Counted from the first letter of the stretch, positions 27,516-37,042 are shown. The stretch is 64,000 nt of DNA from TMED14 sp002167805 (GCA_965655795.1 CBFHHY010000001.1:186001-250000), one strand, 5' to 3'. Notes: a model not told the origin generated them from the sequence alone. Made by a program: numbers and translations.

Positions 27516-27665
27516 ATGAAAAAACCTACTCAAAAAACAAAAGAATTAATACTTCCCTCTACAGAATCTATCTCGAAAATCCTGAATTTTTCTAATACTT
27601 TTTATTTCATAAAATTTCCGAATCCTGATTTACCAAAAGAGATAAAATGGTATTCAAATAATTGA
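27516..27665 (+). CDS. Very small protein downstream of the sigma factor gene (49 aa)
   Basis: An open frame of 49 codons fills the gap between the sigma factor stop and the convergent recQ stop. It begins MKKPTQKTKELILPS, continues SISKILNFSNTFYFIKF and ends at TGA 27663. I recall short K-K/P-S-Q-type proteins with an I-L-x-F/Y-S-x pattern after the same sigma factor in Flavobacteriales, which is why I report it, but I could not compare sequences. No membrane segment; charged N-terminus. A second overlapping frame (ATG 27509, 28 codons) is less likely. It may be co-transcribed with the sigma factor and act on it, which is speculation. Confidence 0.42.
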   Translation: MKKPTQKTKELILPSTESISKILNFSNTFYFIKFPNPDLPKEIKWYSNN

Positions 27666-27666
27666 T

Positions 27667-29850
27667 TTAAAGTACCTTACAAAGAAATTTTAAACGAACT
27701 AGTCTAAGTTCTTCTTCACTGTAAGATTCGTCAAAATATTTTAGGGCTTCCCTAATATCTCCAGACTCAGATTCTTCTTGGAAGTAATCCATAATTTCAT
27801 CGACACATTCGTCGTCCCCAATCATATCGTTTATAACTGGATCTAAGTTTAATCGTGTTCCATTTTCAACTATCCGTTGCATCTCATCTATTATCTCGTC
27901 TTGAGATAGTCCTTTATTTTGAGCCATTTCCTCAATGGATAGCAATCGGTCAATTGATTGAATGATATAAATTTTTAAAGATCCTTTTTGAGCAGCACTT
28001 CTCATTGTAAAATCCTCTAGTCTTTCAATATTATTTTCTAGACAATGATTTTTTATTTCGAGAATTAATGAAGCTCCAAATCTCTTGGCTTTACCTTCTC
28101 CAACTCCAGGAATAACCATTAATTCTTCTTCATTAAACGGATATGTACTAGCCATTTCATTTAAGGATACCTCTGAAAACATTGCATATGGAGGTATGTT
28201 CCTTTCCCGTGCCAGATTTTTATTCAGTGTTTGAAGCTTTTTTAAAAGTTCGGGGTCTAAAACAGAGCTATTTTGCCTCAGATTATCTTGACTTTGAGAT
28301 TCAGTAAGTTCGATAAAGGGATTAGCATAATATTTTTGATTTGAATTAAGGAAGTTTTCTCCTTTTGGATTTATGGATAAAATTCCATATTTCTCTATGT
28401 CTTTTTTAATAAGGTGCTTCATGGAAATTTGACTGATTAAGTTTGTCCAATAGCCTTTTGGTTTTTCTTTGCCTTTTCCCCATCCTTTATGTTTATATGC
28501 TTCGAAAGTTCTCAAGATCGATGTTTCATTTGCTATTAAAACATTCACTACTTGTTCAGATCTAAAATTATGTTTTCCATCTTTGATAACATTAAGCAAT
28601 AATTTGACATCACTGCTACATTCTATTTTCTTCAGATTTTTTCTGCAATTATCGCACTGAGAGCAATTTTCAATGTTATAACTTTCTCCAAAATAATGCA
28701 GAATATATTCTCTTCGGCATGATGATGTAACAGCGTACCCCTTGGATTCTTGAAGAAGTTGACGACCTATTTCTTGCTCTGAAACGGGTTTTTTACTTAA
28801 AAACTTATCTAATTTTTCTATGTCTTTTTCTGAGAAATAAGTCACACAGATTCCTTCCCCTCCATCTCTTCCGGCTCTTCCTGTCTCCTGATAGTAACTT
28901 TCAATACTTTTCGGAATATCATGATGAATTACAAGACGAACATCTGGCTTATCGATTCCCATTCCAAATGCAATTGTTGCCACAATTACATTTATTTCTT
29001 CATTTAAAAATGCATCTTGATGTTTAGATCTAGTATTATTATCTAAGCCTGCATGGTACGGTAATGAGGAGATGTTGTTAATCTGAAGGATGTGGGTAAT
29101 TTCTTCGACTTTTTTTCGACTCAAACAATAAATGATAGCTGATTTTCCTTTGTGAGATTTTAATAATTTAACAATATCTTTTTCAACTTCATTTTTTAAA
29201 TTCACTTCATAAAAAAGATTTGTTCGATTGAAAGATGTAGAAAATATATTTACGTCTTTCATTTCAAGGCTTTTTTGTATGTCAGATACAACTTTTTCAG
29301 TCGCTGTGGCAGTTAATGCCATTATTGGTTTTCTTTTAATTGAATTTATTGCATTTCTCAGCTGTCTGTATTCAGGTCTAAAATCATGACCCCATTCAGA
29401 TATGCAATGTGCTTCATCGATGGCATAAAATGAAATGTTTAGTTTTTTTAAAAACTCAATATTTTCTTTTCTATTTAATGATTCCGGTGCCATATATAGA
29501 AGTTTAGTCTTTCCTGAGGAAAGATCTCCTCTAACCTGAACCATTTCTCTTTTGGATAATGAAGAATTCCAGACATGAGCTATTGAGTCACTAGAGGAAA
29601 AACCTCGAACTACGTCTACTTGATTTTTCATTAATGCTATGAGAGGTGATATTATAATTGCAATTCCCTCTAATTGAATGCCAGGAAGCTGATAGCAAAG
29701 AGATTTACCACCACCTGTTGGCATTCGAATGAAAGTATCATACCCTTGAAGGATGGAATTAATGGAATTTCTTTGTTCTCCTTTGAATTCATCGAACCCA
29801 AAAAAAGACTTTAAAAGCTTCTTACTATCGTTTATTGTTTTTTGACTCAT
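27667..29850 (-). CDS. recQ: ATP-dependent DNA helicase RecQ
   Basis: 3'-5' DNA helicase, 727 aa. Domains in order: superfamily 2 helicase with Walker A MPTGGGKSLCYQLP (about residue 43), the DEAH box AIDEAHCISEWGHDFRP, AFGMGIDKPDVR and QETGRAGRDG; zinc-binding RQC region with cysteines in SSCRREYIL and CSQCDNC; winged helix; HRDC domain near residues 530-610 (MFSEVSLNEMASTYP, PGVGEGKAKRFG); and a C-terminal helical region with DEIIDEMQRIVENG. This full-length architecture matches Bacteroidota RecQ. It converges with the tiny gene after the sigma factor (stop codons 2 bases apart) and is divergent from tatC. Confidence 0.94.
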   Translation of the reverse strand: MSQKTINDSKKLLKSFFGFDEFKGEQRNSINSILQGYDTFIRMPTGGGKSLCYQLPGIQLEGIAIIISPLIALMKNQVDVVRGFSSSDSIAHVWNSSLSKREMVQVRGDLSSGKTKLLYMAPESLNRKENIEFLKKLNISFYAIDEAHCISEWGHDFRPEYRQLRNAINSIKRKPIMALTATATEKVVSDIQKSLEMKDVNIFSTSFNRTNLFYEVNLKNEVEKDIVKLLKSHKGKSAIIYCLSRKKVEEITHILQINNISSLPYHAGLDNNTRSKHQDAFLNEEINVIVATIAFGMGIDKPDVRLVIHHDIPKSIESYYQETGRAGRDGGEGICVTYFSEKDIEKLDKFLSKKPVSEQEIGRQLLQESKGYAVTSSCRREYILHYFGESYNIENCSQCDNCRKNLKKIECSSDVKLLLNVIKDGKHNFRSEQVVNVLIANETSILRTFEAYKHKGWGKGKEKPKGYWTNLISQISMKHLIKKDIEKYGILSINPKGENFLNSNQKYYANPFIELTESQSQDNLRQNSSVLDPELLKKLQTLNKNLARERNIPPYAMFSEVSLNEMASTYPFNEEELMVIPGVGEGKAKRFGASLILEIKNHCLENNIERLEDFTMRSAAQKGSLKIYIIQSIDRLLSIEEMAQNKGLSQDEIIDEMQRIVENGTRLNLDPVINDMIGDDECVDEIMDYFQEESESGDIREALKYFDESYSEEELRLVRLKFLCKVL

Positions 29851-29891
29851 CTTTTTTGATGAAATAGATTACATGAAGTTACACTATAAAC

Positions 29892-29899
29892 TACTTTTG
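29892..29899 (+). promoter_or_regulatory. -7 box of tatC-lptB
   Basis: TACTTTTG matches TAnnTTTG and ends 6 bases before the tatC ATG, so the 5' leader would be near zero. Confidence 0.58.
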
Positions 29900-29905
29900 T
29901 AAATC

Positions 29906-30715
29906 ATGACAAAAGAAAAATCAATGCCTTTTTTATATCACTTATCTGCTTTACGAAAGCATTTGATAAGAGCGAGCTTGGGTGTTATAATAGCTGGAAT
30001 TGTTGCATTTATTTTTAGAGGAATTCTTTTTGATGGATTACTATTGGCACCGAAATCACCAGATTTTATTTCATATCGGGTTTTGTGCTTGCTTTCTGAA
30101 ATAATGGAAATCAGAAGTTTGTGTATCGAAAATATTAATATTGAGTTATTAAATAGTAAAATGGCAGGTCAATTCTCTCTCCATATTTCTCTTTCTTTGA
30201 TCGCCGGTATTGTCTTCTCTTTCCCTTTTACTCTGAGAGAAATTTGGGCTTTTGTCTCTCCAGGATTAACATTCAAAGAGAGAGAAAAATCAGTGGCCTT
30301 TATTAGCATTTCATCATTGTTATTTTTTCTTGGAGCCGCATTCGGATATTTTTTAATTGTTCCCTTAAGTGTCCAATTTTTATCGAATTATATTGTCTCG
30401 GATCAAATAATTAATTTTATTGAAACATCTTCGTATTTGTCAACAATAGCCAGTATAATTTTAGCATGCGGGTTTTTATTTGAACTTCCAATTGTTATAT
30501 ATTTTTTATCTCGAGCTGGGCTTATTACTCCTGCATTTATGAAAACATACAGAAGGCATGCATGGATTATCATTTTGATAATTTCGTCAATTATTACACC
30601 TCCAGATGTATTTAGTCAAGTAATTGTCTCCATACCGGTTGCTCTTTTGTATGAATTGAGTGTCTTTATAAGTAAAATAGCACAACCAAAAAAAATCATT
30701 ATCAATGAAGCTTGA
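29906..30715 (+). CDS. tatC: Sec-independent protein translocase subunit TatC
   Basis: Core receptor of the twin-arginine translocase in the inner membrane, 269 aa with about six transmembrane helices. Recognisable are the N-terminal MPFLYHLSALRKHLIRA (the E/H-LR.R region), FSFPFTLREIWAFVSPGLTFKERE, FLGAAFGYFLIVP and the final RRHAWIIILIISSIITPPD. tatA/tatB are not in this window. An insertion between helices 1 and 2 (residues ~45-85) is typical of Bacteroidota. It overlaps lptB by 11 bases and is probably co-expressed with it. Confidence 0.93.
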   Translation: MTKEKSMPFLYHLSALRKHLIRASLGVIIAGIVAFIFRGILFDGLLLAPKSPDFISYRVLCLLSEIMEIRSLCIENINIELLNSKMAGQFSLHISLSLIAGIVFSFPFTLREIWAFVSPGLTFKEREKSVAFISISSLLFFLGAAFGYFLIVPLSVQFLSNYIVSDQIINFIETSSYLSTIASIILACGFLFELPIVIYFLSRAGLITPAFMKTYRRHAWIIILIISSIITPPDVFSQVIVSIPVALLYELSVFISKIAQPKKIIINEA

Positions 30716-31445
30716 AGTTTTAAAAATATCAAAAGATTATGGGCGTAAAAGGGTTGTTGATGATGTGAGTTTTCATGTGAATCAGGGAGAAATAGTTGGT
30801 TTACTTGGTCCCAACGGTGCTGGAAAAACAACTTCATTTTATGCTGTTGTAGGCATGGTTAAACCAGATAAGGGAAAAGTCCTATTAGATAAGGAAGATG
30901 TGACTCGATTGCCCATGTACAGGAGAGCGCAAAAAGGTATCGGGTATCTCGCTCAGGACCCATCGGTATTTAGAAAGATGTCTGTTGAAGATAATATTGC
31001 TGCTGTATTTGAATGGAGAGGGTTGAGTAAAAATGATATAAAGGAGCGAACTGAGAAGCTTTTGAAAGAATTTTCTTTATTAAAAATACGTCATACTCGA
31101 GGAGACCTTTTGTCCGGTGGGGAACGTAGAAGAACGGAAATTGCCAGATCATTGGCCTCAGACCCAAAGTTTATTTTGTTAGATGAGCCTTTTGCCGGAG
31201 TTGATCCGATTGCTGTCGAAGACATCCAGTTAATTGTTTCGAAATTAGTTGATAGAAATATCGGTGTTTTAATAACCGACCATAATGTTCAGGAAACATT
31301 GGCAATTACTGACAGAACTTACCTAATGTTTGAAGGAAAAATACTAAAAAGTGGATCTGCAAAGGAATTATCTGATGATTCAGTAGTTCGTCGCGTTTAT
31401 CTCGGGCAAAATTTCAAACTTAGGAAGGGTGTGAGGCCCGAGTAA
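30705..31445 (+). CDS. lptB: LPS export ABC transporter ATP-binding protein
   Basis: Cytoplasmic ATPase of the Lpt machine that moves LPS from the inner membrane to the outer leaflet; 246 aa. Walker A is GPNGAGKTT (about residue 35), the Q-loop YLAQDPSVFRKM, the signature LLSGGERRR, Walker B FILLDEPFAGVDP and the switch ITDHNVQETL, all matching LptB rather than a generic ABC ATPase. The 3' end overlaps the convergent sua5 gene by 26 bases. Other lpt genes are not in the window, the usual case in Bacteroidota. Confidence 0.93.
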   Translation: MKLEVLKISKDYGRKRVVDDVSFHVNQGEIVGLLGPNGAGKTTSFYAVVGMVKPDKGKVLLDKEDVTRLPMYRRAQKGIGYLAQDPSVFRKMSVEDNIAAVFEWRGLSKNDIKERTEKLLKEFSLLKIRHTRGDLLSGGERRRTEIARSLASDPKFILLDEPFAGVDPIAVEDIQLIVSKLVDRNIGVLITDHNVQETLAITDRTYLMFEGKILKSGSAKELSDDSVVRRVYLGQNFKLRKGVRPE

Positions 31446-32355
31446 GACGATCATTTATTGCTGGTCCGAGACCTGTATTAGGTGCCCGTTCGATATAAAT
31501 CTCCTCGAATTCTGTAGTATCTAATCTTCTCAAAATTGAAAATAATCTCGAAGCTCCAGATCTGGTGGAGCCATCTAAACTTATCGAGTCATAGGATTTT
31601 GAATCTGGTTTCCAACTAATAAATATACTTTTTGACTTTTCTGCTTTAAAGGATTCACCATGCGAAATACAAAATATATTTTTCTGCGGAGAGTAATGTT
31701 TTTTGCCTTGACCTGGATATGTCAATTTTTTATCCATAAATATTGGCTTCGTTTTTGTTTTTAGGATTTTCTCAATGGCTTTAACTGGGATGCCGCCAAG
31801 TCGATAGACCTCGACTTCATTATTATTAAAGCCGATGATAGTAGATTCAATTCCAATGGAGCACGGACCTCCATCTAAGACAAAAGGTATAGACTTTCCA
31901 AGTTGGTCTATCACATGTTGAGCACATGTTGGAGAAACATATTGAAAGGGGTTGGCACTCGGAGCGGCTAATGGATATTTTAAAGATTGCAAAAGTTTAA
32001 TGGCCATCGGGTGAGAAGGTAGCCGAACTGCAATTTTATTACTCCCCGAGGTCAATAAATGAGGAACAATTTCTGATTTTTCTAAAATTAGGGTTAGGGG
32101 GCCAGGCCAAAATTCATTAATTAAAATATGTGCTGCATCAGGAATATTGATACATAAATTATTTATTTGAACCTTTTCTCCAATATGAGCAATTAGTGGA
32201 TTAAAAAAAGGTCGTTTTTTAATTTCGTAGATATTTAAAATTACATTAGGATCTAGGGCATTGCCTGCCAGTCCGTAGACCGTTTCTGTAGGCAATCCAA
32301 TTAGTTCTCCAGAGTCTAAGATTTTTTTTGCTAATTCAATATTTTGACTAATCAC
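31420..32355 (-). CDS. L-threonylcarbamoyladenylate synthase (Sua5/YciO/YrdC family)
   Basis: Makes threonylcarbamoyl-AMP from threonine, bicarbonate and ATP for t6A37 of tRNA; 311 aa. The YrdC domain has GLPTETVYGLAGNA, KKRPFFNPLIAHI, FWPGPLTLIL and PLAAPSANPFQYVSPT. A C-terminal Sua5 domain follows (about residues 215-311; PGQGKKHYSPQ, DGSTRSGASRLFSILR), so this is the Sua5-type long form. The start is GTG at 32355. It lies 15 bases downstream of the T9SS plug gene on the same strand and ends overlapping lptB. Its product feeds the pathway that MtaB completes. Confidence 0.91.
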   Translation of the reverse strand: MISQNIELAKKILDSGELIGLPTETVYGLAGNALDPNVILNIYEIKKRPFFNPLIAHIGEKVQINNLCINIPDAAHILINEFWPGPLTLILEKSEIVPHLLTSGSNKIAVRLPSHPMAIKLLQSLKYPLAAPSANPFQYVSPTCAQHVIDQLGKSIPFVLDGGPCSIGIESTIIGFNNNEVEVYRLGGIPVKAIEKILKTKTKPIFMDKKLTYPGQGKKHYSPQKNIFCISHGESFKAEKSKSIFISWKPDSKSYDSISLDGSTRSGASRLFSILRRLDTTEFEEIYIERAPNTGLGPAINDRLTRASHPS

Positions 32356-32370
32356 GATCTAATTAAAAAG

Positions 32371-33657
32371 TTAATCTAGGCTAAGCCCAAGATTACCATT
32401 GGTATAAAATTTTTTGTTTGCTATCGCTCTGTCATAACGCTTACCCCATTCTTTCATGTAGATGATGGCGTCATAATAATTTGGGCATTGCCAATGATTA
32501 CCTTCAGTCCAAGATAAATCCCAATTCATATTTTCGCCAAATTCATAGCTGGGTTCAGCAATTACATATTCTAAGTATCCTTGTTTTACCTTAATGAGCC
32601 CTCTATATGCTTTTTCATTTGAGTCGTAAAAAAGTCTGTAATTTTCCTTCATTCTATATTGGTTGAAATCACCGATTACATAAAGTTTTCTATTTCCTAA
32701 ATTTTCAATGTCTTTTAAAAAAATATCCAATAAAATATAATCTGCCTCAGTTTCAGGTTGGTTTGAGTTTTGTTTTCTAATTACATAGCCCCCTCTGCTA
32801 TCATCTTGAAAAAGAAAAGGATCAATCCCTCTGGGCTTTTCCTCCATTACATTTGCGACCCAAAGTTCTTTTAATTCAAACTTTCTAATCCTAAGAGAGG
32901 GTATAGGAATGTTTTTTGAGTCTGCAAATCGAAAAATATTACCCCCAGCAAAGGAGTTTTCTCCGTTATTGTAATTAAAATCAATAATTCCATTTCTCAA
33001 AAACCTAGGGGATAAGGATCTTAAACTTGTCCAATTTCGATTCTGAATTATTGATAGCTGAATGTCATTAAAAGGGTTTTGAACAGAAATATTTGTCAGG
33101 TCTGCCGTTATATCAATTTCTTGATGAGTACCTCTTTGATCCATATTCATGGTTCGGTGGATGGATCCTTGAATTTCAGCTAGTTGTTCAACTATTATTA
33201 CAGGATATCTCAGCAGAAAATCTTCAGGGTCTTGTTCGTAAATAATTAAATAGTAGTTCCCTGAAATTCTTGGAGTACAATTTAATTCAGGAAGGCTGGT
33301 TATCACATGACTGTATGGTTGATATGTGTTGAAGCATAATTCAGCAATGGGTAATTGGCCCTCCAAGAAGCCATTTAGGTACTCTGATGACATAAGAGGT
33401 GATTGCTTCCAATTTCTATCACAATGAATCCAAGTATAATTTAGTGGTTGGGTATTACTACTAAAGTCATCAAAAGAAACATGGAGAGATTTTATTGAGT
33501 TCAATGAGATTATCGGAGCGGATTGTGGATCTCCAATTGGGTATATTTCTATACTTTTAAAATCATCAATAGCTATAATTTCAGGTCTAAAAGATTGACA
33601 TTTTCCATAAACCAAGAATAAAAAAAAAATAAAGAAGAAATAACAATGCTTAATCAC
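32371..33657 (-). CDS. Type IX secretion system plug-family protein (DUF5103)
   Basis: About 428 aa, predicted periplasmic after a signal peptide (IKHCYFFFIFFLFLVYG, cleaved near KCQS). The family is the T9SS plug that seals the SprA/Sov outer-membrane translocon on the periplasmic side in Flavobacterium; recognised here by IEIYPIGDPQSAPIISL, YTWIHCDRNWKQSPLM, YLIIYEQDPEDF, the RPRGIDPFLFQDD-like motif and LYVIGDFNQYRMKENYRL. I prefer the GTG at 33657 over the ATG at 33711, because the longer form would overlap the nqrA promoter box and put a charged leader before the signal peptide. T9SS cargo is in the window too. Confidence 0.82.
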   Translation of the reverse strand: MIKHCYFFFIFFLFLVYGKCQSFRPEIIAIDDFKSIEIYPIGDPQSAPIISLNSIKSLHVSFDDFSSNTQPLNYTWIHCDRNWKQSPLMSSEYLNGFLEGQLPIAELCFNTYQPYSHVITSLPELNCTPRISGNYYLIIYEQDPEDFLLRYPVIIVEQLAEIQGSIHRTMNMDQRGTHQEIDITADLTNISVQNPFNDIQLSIIQNRNWTSLRSLSPRFLRNGIIDFNYNNGENSFAGGNIFRFADSKNIPIPSLRIRKFELKELWVANVMEEKPRGIDPFLFQDDSRGGYVIRKQNSNQPETEADYILLDIFLKDIENLGNRKLYVIGDFNQYRMKENYRLFYDSNEKAYRGLIKVKQGYLEYVIAEPSYEFGENMNWDLSWTEGNHWQCPNYYDAIIYMKEWGKRYDRAIANKKFYTNGNLGLSLD

Positions 33658-33700
33658 AAAGTAAAGTTCAGAAAAACTTCTTAATTCCGACCCTAATTTA

Positions 33701-33708
33701 TACCTTTG
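33701..33708 (+). promoter_or_regulatory. -7 box of the nqr operon
   Basis: TACCTTTG fits the Bacteroidota consensus perfectly and lies 36 bases before the nqrA ATG, so this operon would have a real leader, unlike many others here. No convincing -33 TTG is present upstream. Confidence 0.55.
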
Positions 33709-33744
33709 CACAAAAAATATTCTGAGGCATTTTTATAACTGCAC

Positions 33745-35085
33745 ATGTCAAAAAAATATACTATTCGAAAAGGGCTTAATTTGCCCTTGTTTGGAGAGCC
33801 AATAAAGGAGCTTAAGCCATCTAAATTTGTTAGCAATTATGCTATTCGACCATCTGAATTTATTGGCCTAAAACCTAAATTAGCCGTTAAGGTTGGAGAT
33901 AAGGTAAAAGCTGGACAGGCAATTTTATTTGACAAGAAAAATGAAAGAATTAAAATACCTTCCCCAATAAGTGGAGAAATTTCAGCAATTCAAAGAGGTC
34001 CGAAGAGAAGGTTAGATCAAATCGTAATCCGTGCGAATGAAAAATGTGAATATCTGAATTTTGGTGTTAAAACTGCTTTAAAAAAAGATGAAATCAAAAA
34101 TAAGCTTCTAGAGTCAGGTGCATGGACCCTTCTTAAAATGAGACCATACGGTTGCCTCGCAAATCCAGATGACTCACCAAAAGCCATTTTTATTAATGGA
34201 ATGGGATCCGACCCATTTGCCTCCAAGCCTGGATTCAGCTTAAAAGGAAAAGAAGAACTTTTTAGTCGAGGATTAGAGGTTTTAAAACAACTCTCAGACA
34301 GGATAATTTTATCTATAGCTCAGGATGAAAACTCGGATCTACTCAACAATGCAAATGATATTGAAATTCATAGATTTTCTGGGCCACATCCTTCCGGGAA
34401 TACCTCAGTTCATATTTCTCGGGTTGCACCACTTAACAAAGGTGAGGTCATTTGGACTATAGCTGCTCAAGATGTTGCGATAATTGGCAAGCTATTTGAA
34501 TTAGGTGAACTTCATTTAGATCGAACTATTGCAGCTGGAGGGTCTGGTATGAAAAACCCACAGTATTATGAAGTCAGAGGGGGACAATCAATGAAAACAT
34601 TTTTCTCTGAGGAAACTAATAAGGGCAATTATCGTTTTATCTCTGGATCTGTTCTCTCAGGTGAGAGTATTGGAAAAGAGGGATATATAGGCCTCCTCGC
34701 AAAACAAGTTTCAGTGATTCCAGAAGGTGAAAATACAGATTTTCTCGGATGGGTTTTACCAGGATTCGACAAATATTCTTTCAGTAAAGCATATTTTTCT
34801 TGGCTTTTTCCAAATCGTAAATATAATTTAACTACCAAGTTAAATGGGGAAGAGCGTGCCTTCGTAGTGACAGGTCAATATGATAAGGTATTCCCTTTTG
34901 ATATACTTCCAAATCAATTGTTGAAATCAATCTGGGCAGAGGATATTGAAAAAATGGAAGAGCTAGGGATTTATGAGATTATCCCTGAAGACTTTGCCTT
35001 GTGCGAAGTTATATGCACATCTAAACAACCATTGCAGGAAATGGTTAGAAAAGGGTTAGATATTCTTTATAACGAAATGAATTAA
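33745..35085 (+). CDS. nqrA: Na+-translocating NADH:quinone reductase subunit A
   Basis: Cytoplasmic peripheral subunit of the Na+-NQR, involved in quinone binding; 446 aa, family length. Family sequence: TIRKGLNLPLFGEP, RPSEFIGLKPKLAVKVGDKV, FDKKNERIKIPSPISGEI and FSGPHPSGNTSVHISRV. First gene of the contiguous nqrABCDEF block, 13 bases before nqrB. A sodium-motive respiratory complex fits a marine habitat. Confidence 0.95.
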   Translation: MSKKYTIRKGLNLPLFGEPIKELKPSKFVSNYAIRPSEFIGLKPKLAVKVGDKVKAGQAILFDKKNERIKIPSPISGEISAIQRGPKRRLDQIVIRANEKCEYLNFGVKTALKKDEIKNKLLESGAWTLLKMRPYGCLANPDDSPKAIFINGMGSDPFASKPGFSLKGKEELFSRGLEVLKQLSDRIILSIAQDENSDLLNNANDIEIHRFSGPHPSGNTSVHISRVAPLNKGEVIWTIAAQDVAIIGKLFELGELHLDRTIAAGGSGMKNPQYYEVRGGQSMKTFFSEETNKGNYRFISGSVLSGESIGKEGYIGLLAKQVSVIPEGENTDFLGWVLPGFDKYSFSKAYFSWLFPNRKYNLTTKLNGEERAFVVTGQYDKVFPFDILPNQLLKSIWAEDIEKMEELGIYEIIPEDFALCEVICTSKQPLQEMVRKGLDILYNEMN

Positions 35086-35098
35086 TGTTTTTAAGTAA

Positions 35099-36304
35099 AT
35101 GAAATTTATACAAAATATTTTTGATGCTTCGCGTCCTGCGGTAACATCTGGAAAACTTAAGCCTTTGTATCCATTACACAACGCTTTGGAAACAATGATG
35201 TTTGTCCCAGACCATAATGCGAAAAGCGGTGCTCACGTTAGAGATGCAATAGACCTAAAGCGAACCATGATTACAGTCATTTTTGCTTTAATCCCTGCAT
35301 TAATATTTGGAATATATAATTCTGGATATCAGCACTATAAGGCTCTTGGATTATTAAATAATGATATTGGTTGGTTACAGTTTTTTACATTGGAAAACTT
35401 CCTATTTGGAGCTTTGAAAATTATACCAATGATTATTGTTACATACATAGCAGGATTGGGAGTAGAGATTTATTTTGCTTATAGAAATAAACATGCTGTG
35501 AATGAAGGGTTTCTTGTTTCGGGATTATTGATTCCAATGACAATGCCGATAGATATGCCTTTGTGGATGATTGCAATCTCTACAATTTTTGCAGTGCTGA
35601 TTGGAAAAGAAGTTTTTGGCGGGACTGGAATGAATATTTTAAACCCTGCTTTGACAGCAAGAGCCTTTGCATTTTTTGCATACCCCTCTTTTATGAGTGG
35701 AGATAAAGTATGGATAAATACCACATTAGGTCCAGGTGAAGCTCTTGTCGATGGTTATTCAGGAGCAACTGCTTTGGGACAGTATGCAACAACTGGTAGT
35801 ACAACATTTTCGGCATGGGATGCCTTCCTGGGAATTATTCCAGGCTCAATAGGAGAGACGAGTACTATTCTCATTTTATTAGGTGGCATTTATTTAATTG
35901 CTACAGGAATCGGATCATGGAAAATTATGTTCTCTTCGCTACTCGGGGCGATCACAATTAGTCTAATTTTTAATGCAGTAGCACCAAGTATGATATCACC
36001 TGAGCAGCAGGGATTTTTAAGTATCCCATTTTATTTTCACCTGGTTTTTGGTAGTTGGGCTTTTTCCACTGTTTTTATGGCTACAGACCCCGTCTCAGCT
36101 GCTCATACCGAACGAGGAAAATGGATTTATGGCTTTTTTATTGGTTTTCTAGGGATTATGATTCGTGTTTTCAATCCCGCTTACCCAGAAGGTATGATGC
36201 TGGCCATCTTGTTTATGAACGTAATGGCACCGCTTATAGATCACTATGTTGTTGAAGGAAATATTAAAAGGCGTCTTAAGAGATTAAAATTAAGTGTTAA
36301 GTGA
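35099..36304 (+). CDS. nqrB: Na+-translocating NADH:quinone reductase subunit B
   Basis: Integral membrane subunit, 401 aa with around nine to ten helices. The covalent FMN attachment motif DGYSGAT is present with the acceptor threonine at about residue 224; riboflavin- and quinone-associated segments ETMMFVPDHNAKSGAHVRDAID and GMNILNPALTARAF match the family. ApbE, encoded downstream, installs the FMN. Overlapping charge with nqrC is minimal: the stop lies 7 bases before the nqrC ATG. Confidence 0.95.
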   Translation: MKFIQNIFDASRPAVTSGKLKPLYPLHNALETMMFVPDHNAKSGAHVRDAIDLKRTMITVIFALIPALIFGIYNSGYQHYKALGLLNNDIGWLQFFTLENFLFGALKIIPMIIVTYIAGLGVEIYFAYRNKHAVNEGFLVSGLLIPMTMPIDMPLWMIAISTIFAVLIGKEVFGGTGMNILNPALTARAFAFFAYPSFMSGDKVWINTTLGPGEALVDGYSGATALGQYATTGSTTFSAWDAFLGIIPGSIGETSTILILLGGIYLIATGIGSWKIMFSSLLGAITISLIFNAVAPSMISPEQQGFLSIPFYFHLVFGSWAFSTVFMATDPVSAAHTERGKWIYGFFIGFLGIMIRVFNPAYPEGMMLAILFMNVMAPLIDHYVVEGNIKRRLKRLKLSVK

Positions 36305-36311
36305 TTGCTCT

Positions 36312-37040
36312 ATGAATATAAACTCAAATTCTTACACCTATGTTTTTGCAATAGCAATGGTTATTGTAGTTGCCTCTCTATTGTCAATTGCTGCAACCTC
36401 TTTAAAACCATTTCAGGAAAAAAATATAGAACTGGAAAAGAAATCTGATATACTGTCATCTATAGGAGTTATTGGGGAAGATCCCGAATTACTTTTTGAT
36501 GAATACATAACTGAGCAATTAGTTATCCAGAATGGACTTGTTGTTTCTTCTGAAGTTACTGCATTTGATATTGACCTTGAAGAGGCGGTAAAGGAATCAA
36601 ATTCAACTCGTAAAGTACCTCTTTTTAAAGCTCAGAAAAACGGAGATACTTTTTACGTAATTCCAATGCGTGGAACCGGTCTTTGGGGACCTATTTGGGG
36701 TTATGTTTCTTTAAAAGGAGATGGCAACACAATTCTAGGTGCATCCTTTGACCATGAGAAAGAAACCCCAGGACTAGGAGCAGAAATTTCAACACCTATT
36801 TTCGAGGACCAATTCCCCGATAAAATTCTTTTTTCAAGTTTGAGAGACGGAATTGAGGTTAGGAAAGGGGATGCGTCAGGCTACCAGCAAGTTGATGGCA
36901 TTTCTGGAGGAACAATTACATCCGTCGGTGTTCAAACTATGTTCGAAGACTGCTTGATTCCTTATAAAAACTTTTTATTAAACCTTTCAATTGAAAATGA
37001 TAATCCATCAGATTCAACTATTAGTGTTTTATATCACTGA
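36312..37040 (+). CDS. nqrC: Na+-translocating NADH:quinone reductase subunit C
   Basis: Single-pass subunit with a periplasmic FMN-binding domain; about 242 aa from ATG 36312, chosen over a GTG at 36294 that overlaps nqrB. One N-terminal helix (residues ~8-28) is followed by the FMN-binding domain, with GLWGPIWGYVSL, ETPGLGAEI and the flavinylation motif DGISGGT (threonine about residue 201), where Gly replaces the usual Ala before Thr. It stops 2 bases before nqrD. Confidence 0.94.
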   Translation: MNINSNSYTYVFAIAMVIVVASLLSIAATSLKPFQEKNIELEKKSDILSSIGVIGEDPELLFDEYITEQLVIQNGLVVSSEVTAFDIDLEEAVKESNSTRKVPLFKAQKNGDTFYVIPMRGTGLWGPIWGYVSLKGDGNTILGASFDHEKETPGLGAEISTPIFEDQFPDKILFSSLRDGIEVRKGDASGYQQVDGISGGTITSVGVQTMFEDCLIPYKNFLLNLSIENDNPSDSTISVLYH

Positions 37041-37042
37041 CT

